This document shows, one piece after another, positions 34,300-47,783 of a DNA stretch of 64,000 nucleotides. The position numbers and the translations under genes are program-made. The notes under the pieces are model-generated. The model was given only the letters and a program-made list of their open reading frames with translations. It was not told the DNA's origin and did no database searches. The stretch's first letter is position 1. Every line of letters begins with the position of its first letter. Source of the DNA: Melampsora larici-populina 98AG31 (taxonomy: Eukaryota > Basidiomycota > Pucciniomycetes > Pucciniales > Melampsoraceae); contig NW_006768833.1 in assembly GCF_000204055.1 (NCBI RefSeq), positions 181,989 to 245,988 on the forward strand. The letters run 5' to 3'.

Positions 34300-35706
34300 A
34301 TCTCTTGACTTCTCTCTTACATCCTCTTATCCCTTGAGTAATATTCTGTTTGAGAGTATTCGGAGCCTCGCCTTCTCTGATGAGTCTCGCACTCAAGATC
34401 TTCCTATTTGACAGGTCACCGATTTACCTTATGCATTTGCGGGCTGTTTGACTTCTCCCTCCGCTAACTCATAAGAATCTTCGAGACGTCACATGAAACT
34501 TGAAGCACCGCTTGAATAGGGTTCTTGATCCCAAATCACCATGTAGTTGTATATTTGTCAATTTTACCTTGCGTGGTAGTGAGCAAAAGACTGTGATTGT
34601 GGCCCAAACGACAAGGAACATTTCAGCCTGTCTTTACTTATTTGAGTGGGCCTGGCTAATGATAAAGGTATATGATTTGAATTGTGCTTTTGGCAACACG
34701 TCTCATGAAATTCTCAAGTGGCACATAATAGACGGAGCAAGAAGTTGCAACCTGAGATTGACGAGGAAAAGAAGAATGGAGATCCAATGAGCTCAAAAGT
34801 ACAAGATGATGAACCTGACTAGGATGAGATTAACGTACCATAAGCTATAAATGACGTTGGTGCACAAAGTAGTATATCGTCCCGAATTCCCGAACTTGGT
34901 TGTTCTACATTTATATCCAAAAGGCCCATTCAATCTAAGTCAGAATGTTTGTATTCATACGTGGATGAGAAGCATCAAATCCGTCTACCTTTGTGAGGGC
35001 TTGCGACTTCAAGTCCATTTGCCTCAAGTACACGATCGCGAGAAGGATCCAGTCAGACCACTTGAAGCTGCATTATATACACAGGTAGCTGCCATCACTG
35101 ATCGCTTGATACCAAGATCCCTTGTCTCACATCCGCATTGGACGTTCATGGTTTTCGCATCCATTGAAACCTATTGAAACCTGAAGCCTGGAGAACTTCG
35201 CATTTTTGTTTACGTAATATATACTTGATTGACGTATGGCAAATGCCATTTTACGCGATGAACGATTAGCCCGCTTGTTTCAATCATGGTTGATCAACTG
35301 GTTTTCGAACCACAAAAAGGAACTCTACCGACGGATTCATCGGACTCATGACGAGGTTCACAGAATGTTCTTCCCAGTTGTAACCACCTCCTCTTCAACA
35401 TGAACAATTTCTTATTGTTCTTGTCTTTTGTTTTCGAAAAAGATTGAAACTTTTTTCCATTTTCTTCAATTTATCATATTACAATGCAATACAAAGATGA
35501 AAAATCGAAAAACCAAGAAACACATCAAAGAGTAAAAACCGATGATCAAGAAGAAGAAATTATTAAATGGAACAGAACTTCATATTGAAAAAAATAAAAT
35601 GAATGATAAAGAAATACAACAACAAGATTCAACTTCAGATAACGAAGAAAAGGGAGCACAAAAAAGAAACCATTCCAAAAAAGAAAAAAGAACATCAACT
35701 TGAAAC
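34300..35706. other. Convergent intergenic region
   Basis: Lies between the 3' ends of the complex I gene (plus) and the cold-shock gene (minus). A frame at 34,851-35,177 is open for 108 codons but starts mid-context, has no splice partners and I recognise nothing in it. The region is otherwise featureless. Confidence 0.45.
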
Positions 35707-37282
35707 TTAAGACACCGATACATTTTCATCAGATAAAAGATCTTGAGGTAAAATAGGGGAAAGTTCAATATTTAAATTGGGAGAAATTAGACCAGAAGCA
35801 GAAGATGATAATTTAGGAGAATCTCTCCAATTAGATTGAGTACGATCAACTTCACCAGATCTACGAGTAGGAAAATGCATATTAGAATCTTTTTGTAAAG
35901 AAGTTCTTCTACCACCTGGAGGTGACCAAATTGTGGTAGTAGGTATAGGAGAATGATTTCTAGATCTAGGATTATGATGATTTGATGATTCCCAAACTAC
36001 ACCTATACCTAAACCAGATGGTATAGGAGTAGAAGAAACTCTCAACATTTTAGTGGTTAGATTATTAACTCCTAAAAATGATGATTCGGTAGCTTCTCTT
36101 CTCATCGATTTCGTACCTACTGCTCCTAAGTTTATACCAAAGGTTGGACTAACATTTGTTTGAGGTGATCGATTTGGTGTAGTTGAATTCGGGATCCATG
36201 TTGACATTGGTTGAATTAAATTGCTGTGTTCGAGTGATGGAGATACACTCGGTGTGGTTCTTGTTGATCTTGCGACAGCTAAATTGTTATTCGGTGGTAC
36301 AACCATAGGACAGTTTAAGAAAGGACTAGGGATTGATTGAGGAATTGATTGAGGAATTGATTGAGGAATTGACTGATGTAATTGTTGAGCTGGCATATAT
36401 TGTTGCTGCTGTTGTTGATTCTTCAAACTAGGTGTCGATAAACCAAAGGATTAGAAATTATTTTCACAAGATTTTACGAGGAAAGAACCAGAAAGGCAAA
36501 CATACATAGATGGAGATCTAGCTGATGGATTGCTAGAAGCACCTTTAACAGGTGCTCCACCTGGTCCCGTAATATCTAAAGCAGCTAAACCTTTATTCGA
36601 TCTTCCTAAAACATATTCTACCTTTTCACCATCTAATAAAGATTTAAATCCAGCATCACATCTTGTGATACAAGAATAATGTACAAAAACTTTTTCGATC
36701 AAAAGAAAATCAAACCAAAGAGAGAATAACCCGATTTTAGTTTTTGTATAAAACTGAAATAAGATTTGAAAAAAGGAAAAACGAAAGAAAGAAAACCAAA
36801 CTATCTGTTCCTGGATCACCATCCATAGTAGGAAGTTCAGCAGGATTATCATCTTGAACTAAAAAAAATCAAAAGTAAAGAATTAATAAGTATAAGAGTG
36901 ATTATCAAAGAAGTCATCCTGAATATAAAATGAAAACTACGAAACTGAAACCAAAGCCCTTTCCGGCATTAAAGAATTTACAAAACCCAGATCTTTTAGG
37001 TTGAGTTTGAACTTGAGGGGGTGGAACTTGTTGTAACGGAGGATTAGGAATAGTATAGGCGCTCATCATATGAGGAGAAAGAGCCGATGGATGATGCGGA
37101 TGCGGGTGTGGGTGTGGATGAGCAAGATGATGTGGTGGTGGCGGTGGTTGCATCATCATTGGATGGGGAGCATAGGCTAACATGATAGGAGATTGTTGCG
37201 GTGGATGATGATGTCCATACATGGCTTGTGGTGGTAAACCTGTTGAAGGATTTAAAACAAATGTTGGACGTTCGTATGACAT
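35707..37282 (-). CDS. Cold-shock-domain RNA/DNA-binding protein
   Basis: Exons on the minus strand are 37,282-36,946, 36,858-36,802, 36,689-36,506 and 36,427-35,707, all in phase, giving 432 residues. The N-terminus (about 1-95) is Pro/His/Met-rich with alternating HP repeats. The cold-shock domain spans about 98-175: FCKFFNAGKGFGFIQDD, then FVHYSCI and VEYVLGRSNKGLAALDITGP. It holds the RNP1-like KGFGFI and RNP2-like FVHYS aromatic residues that stack on single-stranded nucleic acid. The long C-terminal tail is disordered, with a Gln run and a four-fold QSIP repeat encoded by a short tandem repeat. Such tails often mediate condensation or partner binding, which is inference here. All introns fall in or next to the domain. 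Confidence 0.9.
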
Positions 37283-37994
37283 CTTGAATTCTTCTTTCTC
37301 AACGATATCTAGTTTACTGATGATAACTGCTTCCTTTATAAATTTGTTCTGATGTTGTGTTTATTTATTTTTGTTTATTTATTTGATTTAGAAAATGATC
37401 GACTCAGAAAGAGATATAGAAAAATTAAAAGGGTACTATTGCGTTTATTAAAAGTTTTTCAAAAAAATAAGGTAAGAAACGATGTGATGAATAAATGATA
37501 AATGTGTATATAAATCTTATAAGTTCTTTGGATGAATACGAGAAAATAATTCAAACAATTGATAAGTAGTTGCTGAGATTTATATCAATGAAAGCTTATC
37601 CAATATCATCATTCTTCAGCTTTTGCTCATACCCGTCATCCGTCGGTTTAAGGGACTACCAAACAGGGTTTAGACCATCAAGAAATGAAATTGATCTGAT
37701 CACTATTTTACACCTCCATCGGTCCTGATTCACGATCAACTCTTTGAAGTTTCTATTTCATATTGTAGATTGACTACTAAAATCTCACTTTTATCAACTT
37801 TTTTTCCCTCTCACTTTCGAGCGATACCGGTTGATATTGGTATGCAATGGAAAGACAGGACACCAGGAAAGACTCAAGAGTTGATTAGGTTGGTATGTGT
37901 ACATATACGTGATGATTCAATATGAGATTCAATTTCAAGTGACACTGATATACCATCACCATTTTGAATCAAGTTATGGTATTAAACTTCAAAA
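37283..37994. other. Upstream region of the cold-shock gene
   Basis: Probably leader and promoter of the minus-strand gene. AT-rich with TTTATTTATTT runs at about 37,359-37,390. No gene seen. Confidence 0.45.
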
Positions 37995-38245
37995 TTAATG
38001 CGTGCAGATTCTGTGCAAGATACTTGAGTAGAACTGGCAAGGATCTTGCACCTCGTCTCGCACGGTTTTTGCGTGGGTTCTTGCGCCAGCTGAAACACAA
38101 TGACTGGGGTTGTCAAAACAAATAAAGTGCAAGTTTGGCGCAAGAGATCTTGGAGGATTCTTGCAACGCTGGATGTTGCGCTGCGAAGCGTTGCAAGCCG
38201 TTGCGCCGCCTTGCAGTCGCCATGCAGAATTCTCAGTTCCTTGCA
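37995..38245. repeat. GTGCAAG/CTTGCAC short-repeat family, copy B
   Basis: Shares with 722-925 the same ordered words: GTGCAAGATA, TAGAACT, GATCTTGCAC, GTCTCGCACGGTTTTTGC, ACACAATGACTGGGGTTGTC and AAGTGCAAG. It is diverged and extended by GCGTTGCAAGC/GCAACGC words to about 38,245. Two copies 37 kb apart in similar order mark a dispersed non-coding repeat family. Confidence 0.7.
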
Positions 38246-38443
38246 AGTATCAAATGTAGCGCAACGGAGATTTCTCCGTTGGGCAACAGCAACACACCTG
38301 AGCAGTGTAGTTTTTGGTATGAATCGCACTATATGGGGCCCGGTTTCTAACACCCGACACCCAATTTTCGAAACTCTAAGGGTTTGCAGCCCGGTTTGTT
38401 GAAACCGGGAGACTAACCGGGGAAAGTCTTTTTCAAACTGTCC

Positions 38444-39010
38444 TCACTCTCTCATGTTTTTGGCGCTAATACCACGAAAATCATAATGGATAGAAACTTT
38501 CCACTGTTCAAAAGACCACACAGTATTTTCATCCAAAAATTGATCTACAATCTGATCTTTCCTTTGCTTCAGTTTATCATCTGGTAGGCAAACCATATGA
38601 TCTCTACTGTTCCAAACAAAGCCTATGTATTTCTGTTTGGCTTTGAAATCATAACTCTTGGCTGGATTTGTACCCAATGAATTACTAAGCAAAGTAATAT
38701 CTTCAAGCAAAACTGATTGATTCAGTCTTTTTAAAATTAAATAGTCATCTACCCAGAGAATATTCTGGGCAGGTCAAAAATTTGCTCCATTATTACCTTC
38801 CACACATTTGCCGGCCCTCTAAGAACCCCACAGCACATTCCACCACCAAATCCAACTGCAAGGTCAACCCATAAAGACTCTGAAAATCTATAATAATCAA
38901 GAATTTCTGCTGGCTTGGCTGATTTGGTAATTGGCAAAATACCTTTTTCCAATCAAAGATTGCAAAAAGCCATTCACCAGGTTTTTTGACCAGAAAATGA
39001 GCCACTGTCT
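38444..39010 (-). pseudogene. Relic of a DIRS-type reverse transcriptase
   Basis: Read on the minus strand with frame changes, the segment gives, in order, FDWKKVFCQLPNQPSQQKFL, a GGMCCGVLRGPANVW-like block and the polymerase catalytic motif WVDDYLILK (about 38,715-38,750). YDFKAKQKYIGFVWNS and LPDDKLKQRKDQI follow. The order and the GFVWN block match reverse transcriptases of DIRS-type tyrosine-recombinase retroelements. The frame is broken at least twice and the gene is truncated on both sides. The relic lies at the edge of a CpG-depleted tract, consistent with old, methylated mobile DNA. Confidence 0.7.
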
Positions 39011-42000
39011 TGGAATCATCTCAATAGGTATCAAAATTGTGCTTGTCAACAAAGAAATTCACCTCTTTGTTCTTTGGGTAGGATAAGTCATTGATCAACC
39101 TAACCAATCCATCTCCATTTTTTGCACTCCCCATTGGATTTGAATGAAAGAAGCCAAGATTTTGGAATGATTCTTCATGTGTAAAAGGTCCCACCATTCT
39201 CCCCTCTTGAACATCATTTCAAATGATCTTCTTGATTTGTTCTTTGTTAGAGATTTTTAGAATTCATTGATTTGGTTCAAGACATTCATGTATCAGTTAA
39301 ATTTCATCTGGTTGATGTTAGTAAGAAAAAGAGCCAGTAAGTGAGCAGGTTATGATTGAGATTTAGTTAGTTTAACTGATGATGCAGAACAATCACATGG
39401 AAGGAGTGATTGTCTTTCAAGTCCATTCAATATGAAGACTTTGGCTTGTAGCGTTGAGATGCTTATGCAGGGGTTGTCCACGTGTTGTTCTCTGTTTTTT
39501 TTGTTCTTGATTTTTATATGTACCACAACACATCACAACAATAGAAAATTTGACCCAAATGGGGCAACACATTGGGCAATGGTCCAATCCAATGTGTTGC
39601 CATACATTGCTCTCCAGTGGCTGTTGCTTTGTGTTGCCCAATGTTGCTTGCTGAGAGAAAAACAGGGGCCCAAAGTTGTCAAACACACTGGTGCCCAAAA
39701 CCCCTCAACCTTTTGTAATTGATGCCTCTCAAAAGTTGATGCAGATATTGCTTATACACTTTTGAATCCACTCAGCTTCTGAAACCAAAACATCTTGTGT
39801 GTGTGTTCAAACACATTGGTGTTCTTTTGTTCTTTCTGCCTCAACAATATTTTACATACAACTTGCAACATCTTGGTCTTCTAATCACATCAAACCTATC
39901 CATTCTTGTACTCATATAAATAGTACCAAGCTGAAAAATTAAAGAATCCCTACACACCATCATTCACCTTGGTCTTGGTTTCTTGATGCTATAACTACAC
40001 CCATAGAAAAATTGGACTATAATGAAAAAGCACATGAGATGATGGAGAATTTCCTGGGATGAAAGAAGTATTTAATAGGCAGGAAAAGGTCTTACAAGGT
40101 TTATTCAAGAAAAATGTTGTTGTTGGAATCGAAATTTCACAATCCTTGGATGTACTACCACCATCAAATGTATGCATGCTTTGTGTGGTATACTAATGTT
40201 CTGCAAGAAATTGTGACACTATGGTGGCCAAGTATATATTGAACATACAAGACTTCATGAATTTGGAATCATTGTACATTATAGTTTTGATAATCAGTGT
40301 GAATGCTAGAATTATAGATTGAACAAGGTAAACTTCCTTCAGACCAGAGAAAGGAATGTGTGGATTTGGAAGACACTGTCCTAAAACTGGAGATAGTAAA
40401 TAAAAGGAGACAGTTGTGTCAGATCCCATCCACTTGACTCTTTTCAGATAGAACTATATAGAAATCGTGAGTGAAAATCTCACTTCAGGCTTCTAGATAG
40501 ACATTGATTTAGTTCTGTTTCCACATATCACGGTCACCATCAACAGATTGTTTATCTAAAATGCCGTGTTACAAAGCTATTGTTTGGGAAGGCATGGTGC
40601 CAGGATTGAAACCAGTGGGGGAGAAATTTATTGGTAGATTGTTGGAGAGGTCTTAGAGCAAAAGTAGGGGCTAAAATCAGTTGATCAACATTTGCTGACA
40701 TGATGACTTCAGAATGCAAGGGAAAGGACTGCCCAATAGTGAATTTAGGGACCATATGGATATCAAAGCCAGATACCAACTACACCTATGTGTTTGAGAT
40801 TCCAAAAGAAGGCTGTCTGCAAGGAATAATGACTGAACCTTTCAACAAAAATCACACCTCTTTATTTTGCTGTACCAAATAGAGTTGTGACCATAAAATG
40901 TAGCATTCTATGTATCAAGTTTTTGAATTTGTGCAGAGATGTATGTTATTGAAGTAGACTTTACAATAAAGCACAGAAAGGTGGCGGGCAATTTTGTTGA
41001 GTAGGTGGGCCTACATATTCTCTACTTGTTTTGAACTCCAAGTTATACTGATAACAGTTGTCTGAAGCATAGGAAGAGTTTGATGATTCAAACAATCAGC
41101 TTTTAGCCTCAAATCCCACCAAAAAGTACTTTATAAAAATGATCAGATTTTGAATTTATTTTCCATTTTTTTTTTTTGGAAATCATTCTCCTAATCAAAA
41201 TGTTTAGGTTTAGGGTTTACCACTCCATGTCAATATCCTTGTAGCACATCAATGAGCACACCCAAAGGTATTTCCTCAGATCCTGTAAAGACACATCAAA
41301 GAAGTACCACAACAGACACATCTTCCTCTTATCAACTGCAATTTTAACAGCTAGTTGACCCCAGCTGAAGACAAATGATTCCACAAATCCTATAAACAAA
41401 TCACTACATTCACAAAGGAAACAATCCCAGTCTGAATCCAACCAAAACACTTTCAGATCTGTTTCAAAAGTCTCTCTGTGTGTGTGCATATCAACATGTT
41501 ACAAGGATATATTGATATGTTACCAAGTCTTCTTAGACTTTTTCTAAAAGAATTTAACCATTGGAAAAGAATCAACTGTTTTCAAGAGATGTTAAGTTGT
41601 AGTGTTATACTGAAGAATTTCAAGATAGTAAAAGGAACAGACTAGATTAGGTCTGGTGTCATACATAGAGATTATTGGAACATCTATGTGAAGTTAAACA
41701 TGACTGGATTAATGACCAGAACCTCATTCCTTGGATCCAAAGCCTTCCAAGGTCTGTTTGATGGTAGTATCATCATCACTCAAAACCAAATCAAACCAAA
41801 GAAAATTATGATGATCATCAAACATCATCTTGATCAGTCTTATCTGTATAATCATAATCCATTAACCTGAACAAAAGCTAAGCCTTTCATCAATTTGTAA
41901 GTTGTTTATTTGGCTTCCACTCTGGTTCTTGACCAGCACAAAATTGAGAAACACTGTTATGAAATTGTCAGATCTTGAAAGGAGCTGTTCCATATTGACA

Positions 42001-42180
42001 TACCCATTCACATTTTATTCTTTGAATCAGGTTTGCCAGTTTTCCTCTCTACTCATCCACACAACAGAGATGGAGATCTTGACCAGTGTCTGTCCTTGTG
42101 GATGTAACACTAGATATGGCTTATGTTTTTCCACCTTTGACTGGCTCTAACTTTATGTTTTTGGACAGGGGTTGTTGCTC
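38521..42180. other. CpG-depleted, gene-free tract
   Basis: By eye I find eight CG dinucleotides in these 3.66 kb, whereas random sequence of this composition would carry roughly a hundred or more. TG and CA are plentiful, as expected from deamination of methylated CpG. The tract begins with the DIRS relic. Beyond 39,010 I see only short decayed frames, a 13-bp hairpin (GGCAACACATTGG arms, about 39,563-39,604) and TG-rich DNA. The remaining 600 bp up to 42,784 is the upstream region of the MIT gene. Confidence 0.75.
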
Positions 42181-42784
42181 GATCCTAGTGGCTATCAGGA
42201 AGATGTGTTGATGCTCCGATGTTAAACGTTTGATCAGTTGTTACAAGGGCAAACTGTTGAGATTATCTACATCTTATCTTTAAGCAATCTTTTTGTCTTT
42301 ACTATTTGTTCAGGAGAAGCTGTTCTCTTCCTGCTATGATTTATCTTGAAGCTACTATTGAATCAATAGCCAGTGCTGTCTTGAATTGATTTGAATTGAT
42401 ATTTGAGGTGGCTGATGAAAATGGTTAGGTTTTGAGTGTAATTTTCTGAGTTTCTGGCTTTGGACTGAAAAGTGGTGAGTGAACCTTGACTGACGCGTTT
42501 TAAGAGTTAAGAAAATGAAAGTGAAGAAGATTTGAAGTGTTTAGTTTAAATTGATAAAATCGAATTCAACTGAAAGAGAATGTAGAAGATATATAGACAG
42601 GAATTCAGGATAAGATAAGATAGGATAGACCCTTAAAAGTAAAGTTGAATTGAAATAAAAACCAATCTCAAGAGTACTGGTGATGAGATGAGTGTTGATT
42701 AGAATTTAAGTTTTTTCAAGAACCAAACTAAACCAAACAAATCCAAATCGATATCAAGCAATCCAACCAACTCATCCATCAAAA

Positions 42785-45700
42785 ATGTCACTTCGATCTC
42801 ATTCTGCATCTGATCCATCTCAACCTAATAGTACTACAACTAATACCATCTTTAATAATACTAAAACTTTATTAAAGAAAAGATCTAAAGGTTCTAGATT
42901 AGGTACTGCTATCAGAATAGCAAGTGGTAGAAGATCAAGTTTATCAATCAATCAATCAACTTCAACTTCATCATCATCAACTAATCAGCATCATCATCAC
43001 CACAATCATCATAATAATCTTACACCTTGGATTGATTTAGATTTAGATTTACTTCCGCCATTACCGTTGAGTGCTACTTCTCTGGACGTGGGATTCCCAA
43101 TTGGTAAGTAAAGAGAGATGGATTTAATTGAAGATTGATGACAGTTATCGGATGAAGTTCGATCCAATTCAATCGATGCTTGAAGTCTTGAGAGTTTTGA
43201 TTTTTTTTTGAAATTCAAAATACTAATGATGAATTGATTGTAGATTCGAAATCTTCATCAAGAACTTCAGATCAAGATTTACATCAACTCTTTCAATCTT
43301 CATCAACTCATCAACTCAATTTCAAAACAGAACAATCAACTACCAACAACACTTCATTCTTACCTCCTTTTCCTCAACCTCAACACCATTCAACTCATCA
43401 TCATAACATCAATCCTCAACTATACATGTCATCACCTTCTTCATCACCTTCTTCATCTGCCTTTTATTCTCCTGATCTCAATCTAATCAGAATCGCTTCT
43501 AATCCGACTGCTTCTCATCTCAACATTCCAATCAAACCTACTCTCTCTTCATCATCAGCATCAACCAATCCATCAACTTCAACATCTCATTCAATCAAAC
43601 CAGCTAAACTCAAACAATCTACTTCACTCTCATCTTCTACAAATCAATCATCTTATCATCCAATCATCAATCTGGCTTCAGAATCTCATTCGCCTCATCG
43701 TGAACAACACCATCATTCACAACATGATCGGGTGGAGTCTAATCAGACCACCACTTCTACTACTCTCACCAATCAACACCCTTCAAAGACAGTTCTCACT
43801 GTCGCTCTAGCCAAAGCTCAATCAGCTGTCTTACTCGATACAGCCTTACAGATACCTGAAGCCATTGAAGCTTATACTCAAGCTGTACTCTTATTAGAAG
43901 AAGTGATTGAAAAAATTGAAGAATTAGGTCAAGATCGGGAAAATCGAGAATTAGAATCCTTATTACGTGATCAGACTCGTGATAAGCTTTGGGCAGATGA
44001 ACTTTGGTCTAGGTTTAATTCGGGTGATAGTCATGGTCCGAACGAACGTCAACGTCAAGAAATCGAAGATCGTCTTAGAGATCGTGAATCGAAATGGAAT
44101 GAGAAACGTTCAAAGATGGAAAAACGTAAAAAAGCAAGAGCAGATGAAGAAGATAGATTAGTCGGAATCGTATGTGATTCCTCTTAATGAATCTTTCTTT
44201 TTTCTATTCATCAATTGATTCAAAAGTTCTTTTCTATCTAGCATAATACCTATGCTGGTCGGATTCGTGAACTTGAAGCTGAACTAGCTCATGTGAATGA
44301 TAATCCTGATTTAGCTGAGCCTATCATCAATCATCAAGTTTCTCAACACTCATCTCGTGATCAACACTTTCAACCTACGGTATGTGTCTTTTTCAATCGC
44401 TTGGCTTTAGCTAACTTGTCCATCTTCACATTCGTCTCTCATTTTACATTTCTTTTGATCCTTCTTTTTGATCCTTCTTTCAGGGAGATGTTCCTCCTCT
44501 TCCTCCTTTACCTTCTCACTCATCAATCACACTCTTGGATCAATCAAATCATCAGACGTTGAATTCGTTGAAAACTGACGCTCGATCCAATCTCTCACAG
44601 CCTACCAAATCATCTTTACGTAAAAACTCATCCTCTTCACTTTTGCCACCTTTACCATTTCGAGAACTTGAAGAACCTCGGTCTTCTTCATCTACCATTG
44701 TCCCTCATCCTGATCAACCTAGTACGCCTCAAGAAGAGTTTGATGTGCTCATGCCACAATGTGAACGTAGATCGTTTGGTTCAGATTCGACGGCTCGTGA
44801 TGCTCAATCTCTCAAACATAACTCAATTTCTACCTATCGACATCGTCCATCTCAACATAGACCTTCACTGATGCGTCAGACGACTAGTCCGATCATCGCA
44901 TCACTTCCACAGCCTAGCATCTCAACCAATTTGACAACAGCAGGTGATGATGATGATGATGAGACCAAAGACATTGTGCCTGATCACCTCGTCAACTCGA
45001 GTATCTCTCATTCATCTAATCTCAATCATACCCAATCATCTCATTCGAAATCGGTTCGAGATCGATCGTCCAGTAGTGTGTCTGCTACGAGTATCTCGAG
45101 ACTTGATCGAATGCGATCAAACGAGAGTATGTCAACCTCAACTCGTACCAGTGTTTCTTCAACGGCCTTCAAACCTGATTCTACACTACCTCCCTTGCCT
45201 CAAGCCTCGATTCATAATCCGTCGACAAGTCCAAAGAAAGAAACCCACGAGGATCATCTTGATCATCCACCGCCGAAACCTCATCACAAGTCTTCTCGAC
45301 CCAACACTTCTTCTGAATCATCATCTGTGGCCACCACTAAGATTTCTCAAACACCTCGTCGTCCTCATACTGGACGAAGCGATAGATCTGTCTCTGTTCG
45401 TGAGCCGAATGCTCCATTGCCTTCACAAACCAGTCAGATCTCACGTAATAATTCGACCAAGACTCAAACTACCATTACTTTATCAACTGGTCATATACAA
45501 GATACTGAAGTCGATAAACTTAATAACAAGACATCTATTACTCCACACCCACGAAGGGAACCTGTTCCACTTAAACTCGACACACCACACAAACGGCCTG
45601 AGCATAGGAAACTTTCAAATGCGGGAGATGAAGTAGAGATTGATTTACCAGCAGGACAAGATGTGTGTTCACCTGGAACCGTTTCGATTATTCGATCATT

Positions 45701-47307
45701 ACCATCACCCGAAGTCCCTGAATCACCCAGAGTGCCTACCACTGCACCACCAGCATCAAGAGCGGTTAGTTTGATTCCAACAATCTACAGTAGACCTTCT
45801 AATGCATCGATGATGGCTATCAGTGCAGCTGCACCAGCTATTCCGATGAGATTAAGAGCTTATTCACAACCAGGTAAACGTGGTACAGTCAATACATCAA
45901 CTCAAGCACCAGCCTTTCCAAAAGAACTTCAACACCGAGCCGTTAGTAATCCGAACCATCATCATCTTAAATTATCAAGAAAGAGTTTGAACCAAGTTTC
46001 ATCCAAGACGCTCAATCCACATCCCAAACATTCAAGTCTTGGATCATCATATGCACAACATCCACCTAGTTCATATGCACATGCTTCTAGTTCAGTACCA
46101 TTTGTGGTAGGAGGAAATGGATCGGTTGTTCCACCTGGAGAGTTGTTACCTTACCCTACTAATCCGATCAGAAGACCATTTCATTTGATGAGACAGATTA
46201 GAAGTACGATCCTTACGGGGGCTTATGTTTCTAATAAGTTGTTTATACCTAAACAGATGTGGCAACAGAAAGGTATCAGATTGAATTCATTAGAATCTAA
46301 GATGAAGTTAATTGAATTATTAGAGAACGGATTAGAACTTTTTGAACATGATGGAAAAGGATTTTTAAACTTAATGAAAGGTGGAGGAACTGGAACGAGT
46401 AAGTTGAATGAGCTCTTAGGAGCAACAGAAAGGTTTAATAAACGATTGGAAAGTTTTGATGAAGTCTTGGATGGGATTGAGAATGGATTGGTGAAAAAGT
46501 TGGGATTAGGATCTGCTTCAAAGTATCATAGAGAAGCTGCTAAGGAAGAGAATGGAGGGAATGGGATTGGAACGGGAGGGGGGACTAGTGGGTTTGGAGT
46601 GGATGTTTCTTCTAAGAGGTTTGGGAGTGGGTTGGCTAGTAAGTTGGGAAAGGGGTTGGATAGGATTGCGATTGGTCGAAAGTGAGTTTTTTTTTGTGGT
46701 TTTTTTTTTGCAGGTTTGAGGAGTTTTGTTGATTCTTTTGGTTTAGTGCGGGGGATTTGGTGGGGACTTATGTTGAGGTGATTAGTAAACTATTTGCTCA
46801 TTCACAAATCATTGGTAAGTACCTTTCTCTTTCTCAAAAAAACAGAATGAGTTTAAAAAAAACAGAATGATTTTAAAAAAACAGAATGATGTTTGATGAT
46901 TTTTTTCGATGATTTTTTGATGATTTTTTTTGATTGATTTTTTTGGGGGGGGGGGGATTATTTTGGTTTTTCTTCTTCTTTAGATGCACATTTATCTTGT
47001 TTAGGAAATTCGATTTATATAGATAAGATTGGAAAAGAAAATAAAGTATCAATCGAAAGTAAATTGAAAAGAGTTTCAGAGTTTTATTCGGTCGTTGTTT
47101 GTAGGTTTGTGGTGGCTGATATGGGAATCTTATTGGATGTAAGTGTGTGTGGTTTTTTTTTTGAAAGTTCTTTGGAAGTTTTTGGGTTGGAAGTTTTGGG
47201 GTTCTGATTTTGATGGATTGATTGAAATTGATTGATTGAAATTGATGTTGTGTTTTGTTGTTTTGTAGAAATATGTGAAGAGAGGTGGGAATTGGTGTTC
47301 GGATTAG
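42785..47307 (+). CDS. Large MIT-domain protein (1,280 residues)
   Basis: Seven exons join in phase: 42,785-43,103, 43,244-44,169, 44,242-44,379, 44,484-46,681, 46,747-46,814, 46,984-47,138 and 47,269-47,307. After a Ser/Asn/His-rich leader of about 285 residues comes an MIT (microtubule interacting and trafficking) three-helix domain at about 288-365: LAKAQSAVLLDTALQIPEAI, then EAYTQAVLLLEEVIEKIEEL. A charged coiled-coil stretch follows. About 650 residues are Ser/Pro/Thr-rich and disordered with many basic patches. The C-terminus is folded (from about 1,020): an Arg-rich lead into FHLMRQIRSTILTGAYVSNK, helices around SLESKMKLIELLENGL, and a conserved-looking end. MIT domains usually bind ESCRT-III tails; the protein's own role is unknown to me. 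Intron 5 carries long A/T and G runs. Confidence 0.88.
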
Positions 47308-47783
47308 GTTTTTGGATGAGGAAAGGGTTTGCTTTTGGGGATTGTTTTTGTATTTTTTTTTGGAAGTGGGTTGAAGGAATGAAAGAAAGAGAGGAAAGGA
47401 AGGTATAAGAGATAAAATTGAAAGAGAAAGAGAGAAAGAGGAATGGAAGTAGAACATGATTTCTTTGATTTCGATATTTTGGTATTTGGTGATTTTGTAC
47501 TCGAGCTTTTTCAAAGGTTTAATCATTTTCTTTCTTCTACAAAACCAAAAAGTTCGTATCTCTCTATCTGTGTGTTTGTGTTGTGTGATTTTCTTTCTCT
47601 TCGTTTTTCATACAGTTATATATGTTTTCTTCTTCTTTGTTTTTCTTTTCAATTCATAAAATATGTTGTTTTTGTTTTTTGTTTTTGTTACTGTTTTTGT
47701 TATTTTTTTTTTGCTTTTTGCTTTTTGCTTTGGTTTTTTTCTGGTTTTGTGTTTTTGTTTTTCTGATTTTGATTTTGATTGTG
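47308..47783. other. T-rich 3' flank of the MIT gene
   Basis: Strongly biased to T/TTTG on the plus strand with several long T runs. It presumably contains the 3' untranslated region. The open frames here are compositional artefacts. No gene seen. Confidence 0.5.

Noticed and set aside
34851..35177. 108-codon open frame
   Set aside because: No family resemblance, no splice partners and no supporting context. Left as intergenic.
36301..36420. CRISPR-like short repeats (QSIP-coding repeat)
   Set aside because: It is an in-frame tandem repeat within the cold-shock protein tail without spacers. No CRISPR array is expected or seen in this eukaryotic DNA.
46873..47766. Long open frames on both strands over the end of the MIT gene and its flank
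   Set aside because: Compositional artefacts of T/A-rich DNA; the minus-strand frame overlaps well-supported exons of the MIT gene.
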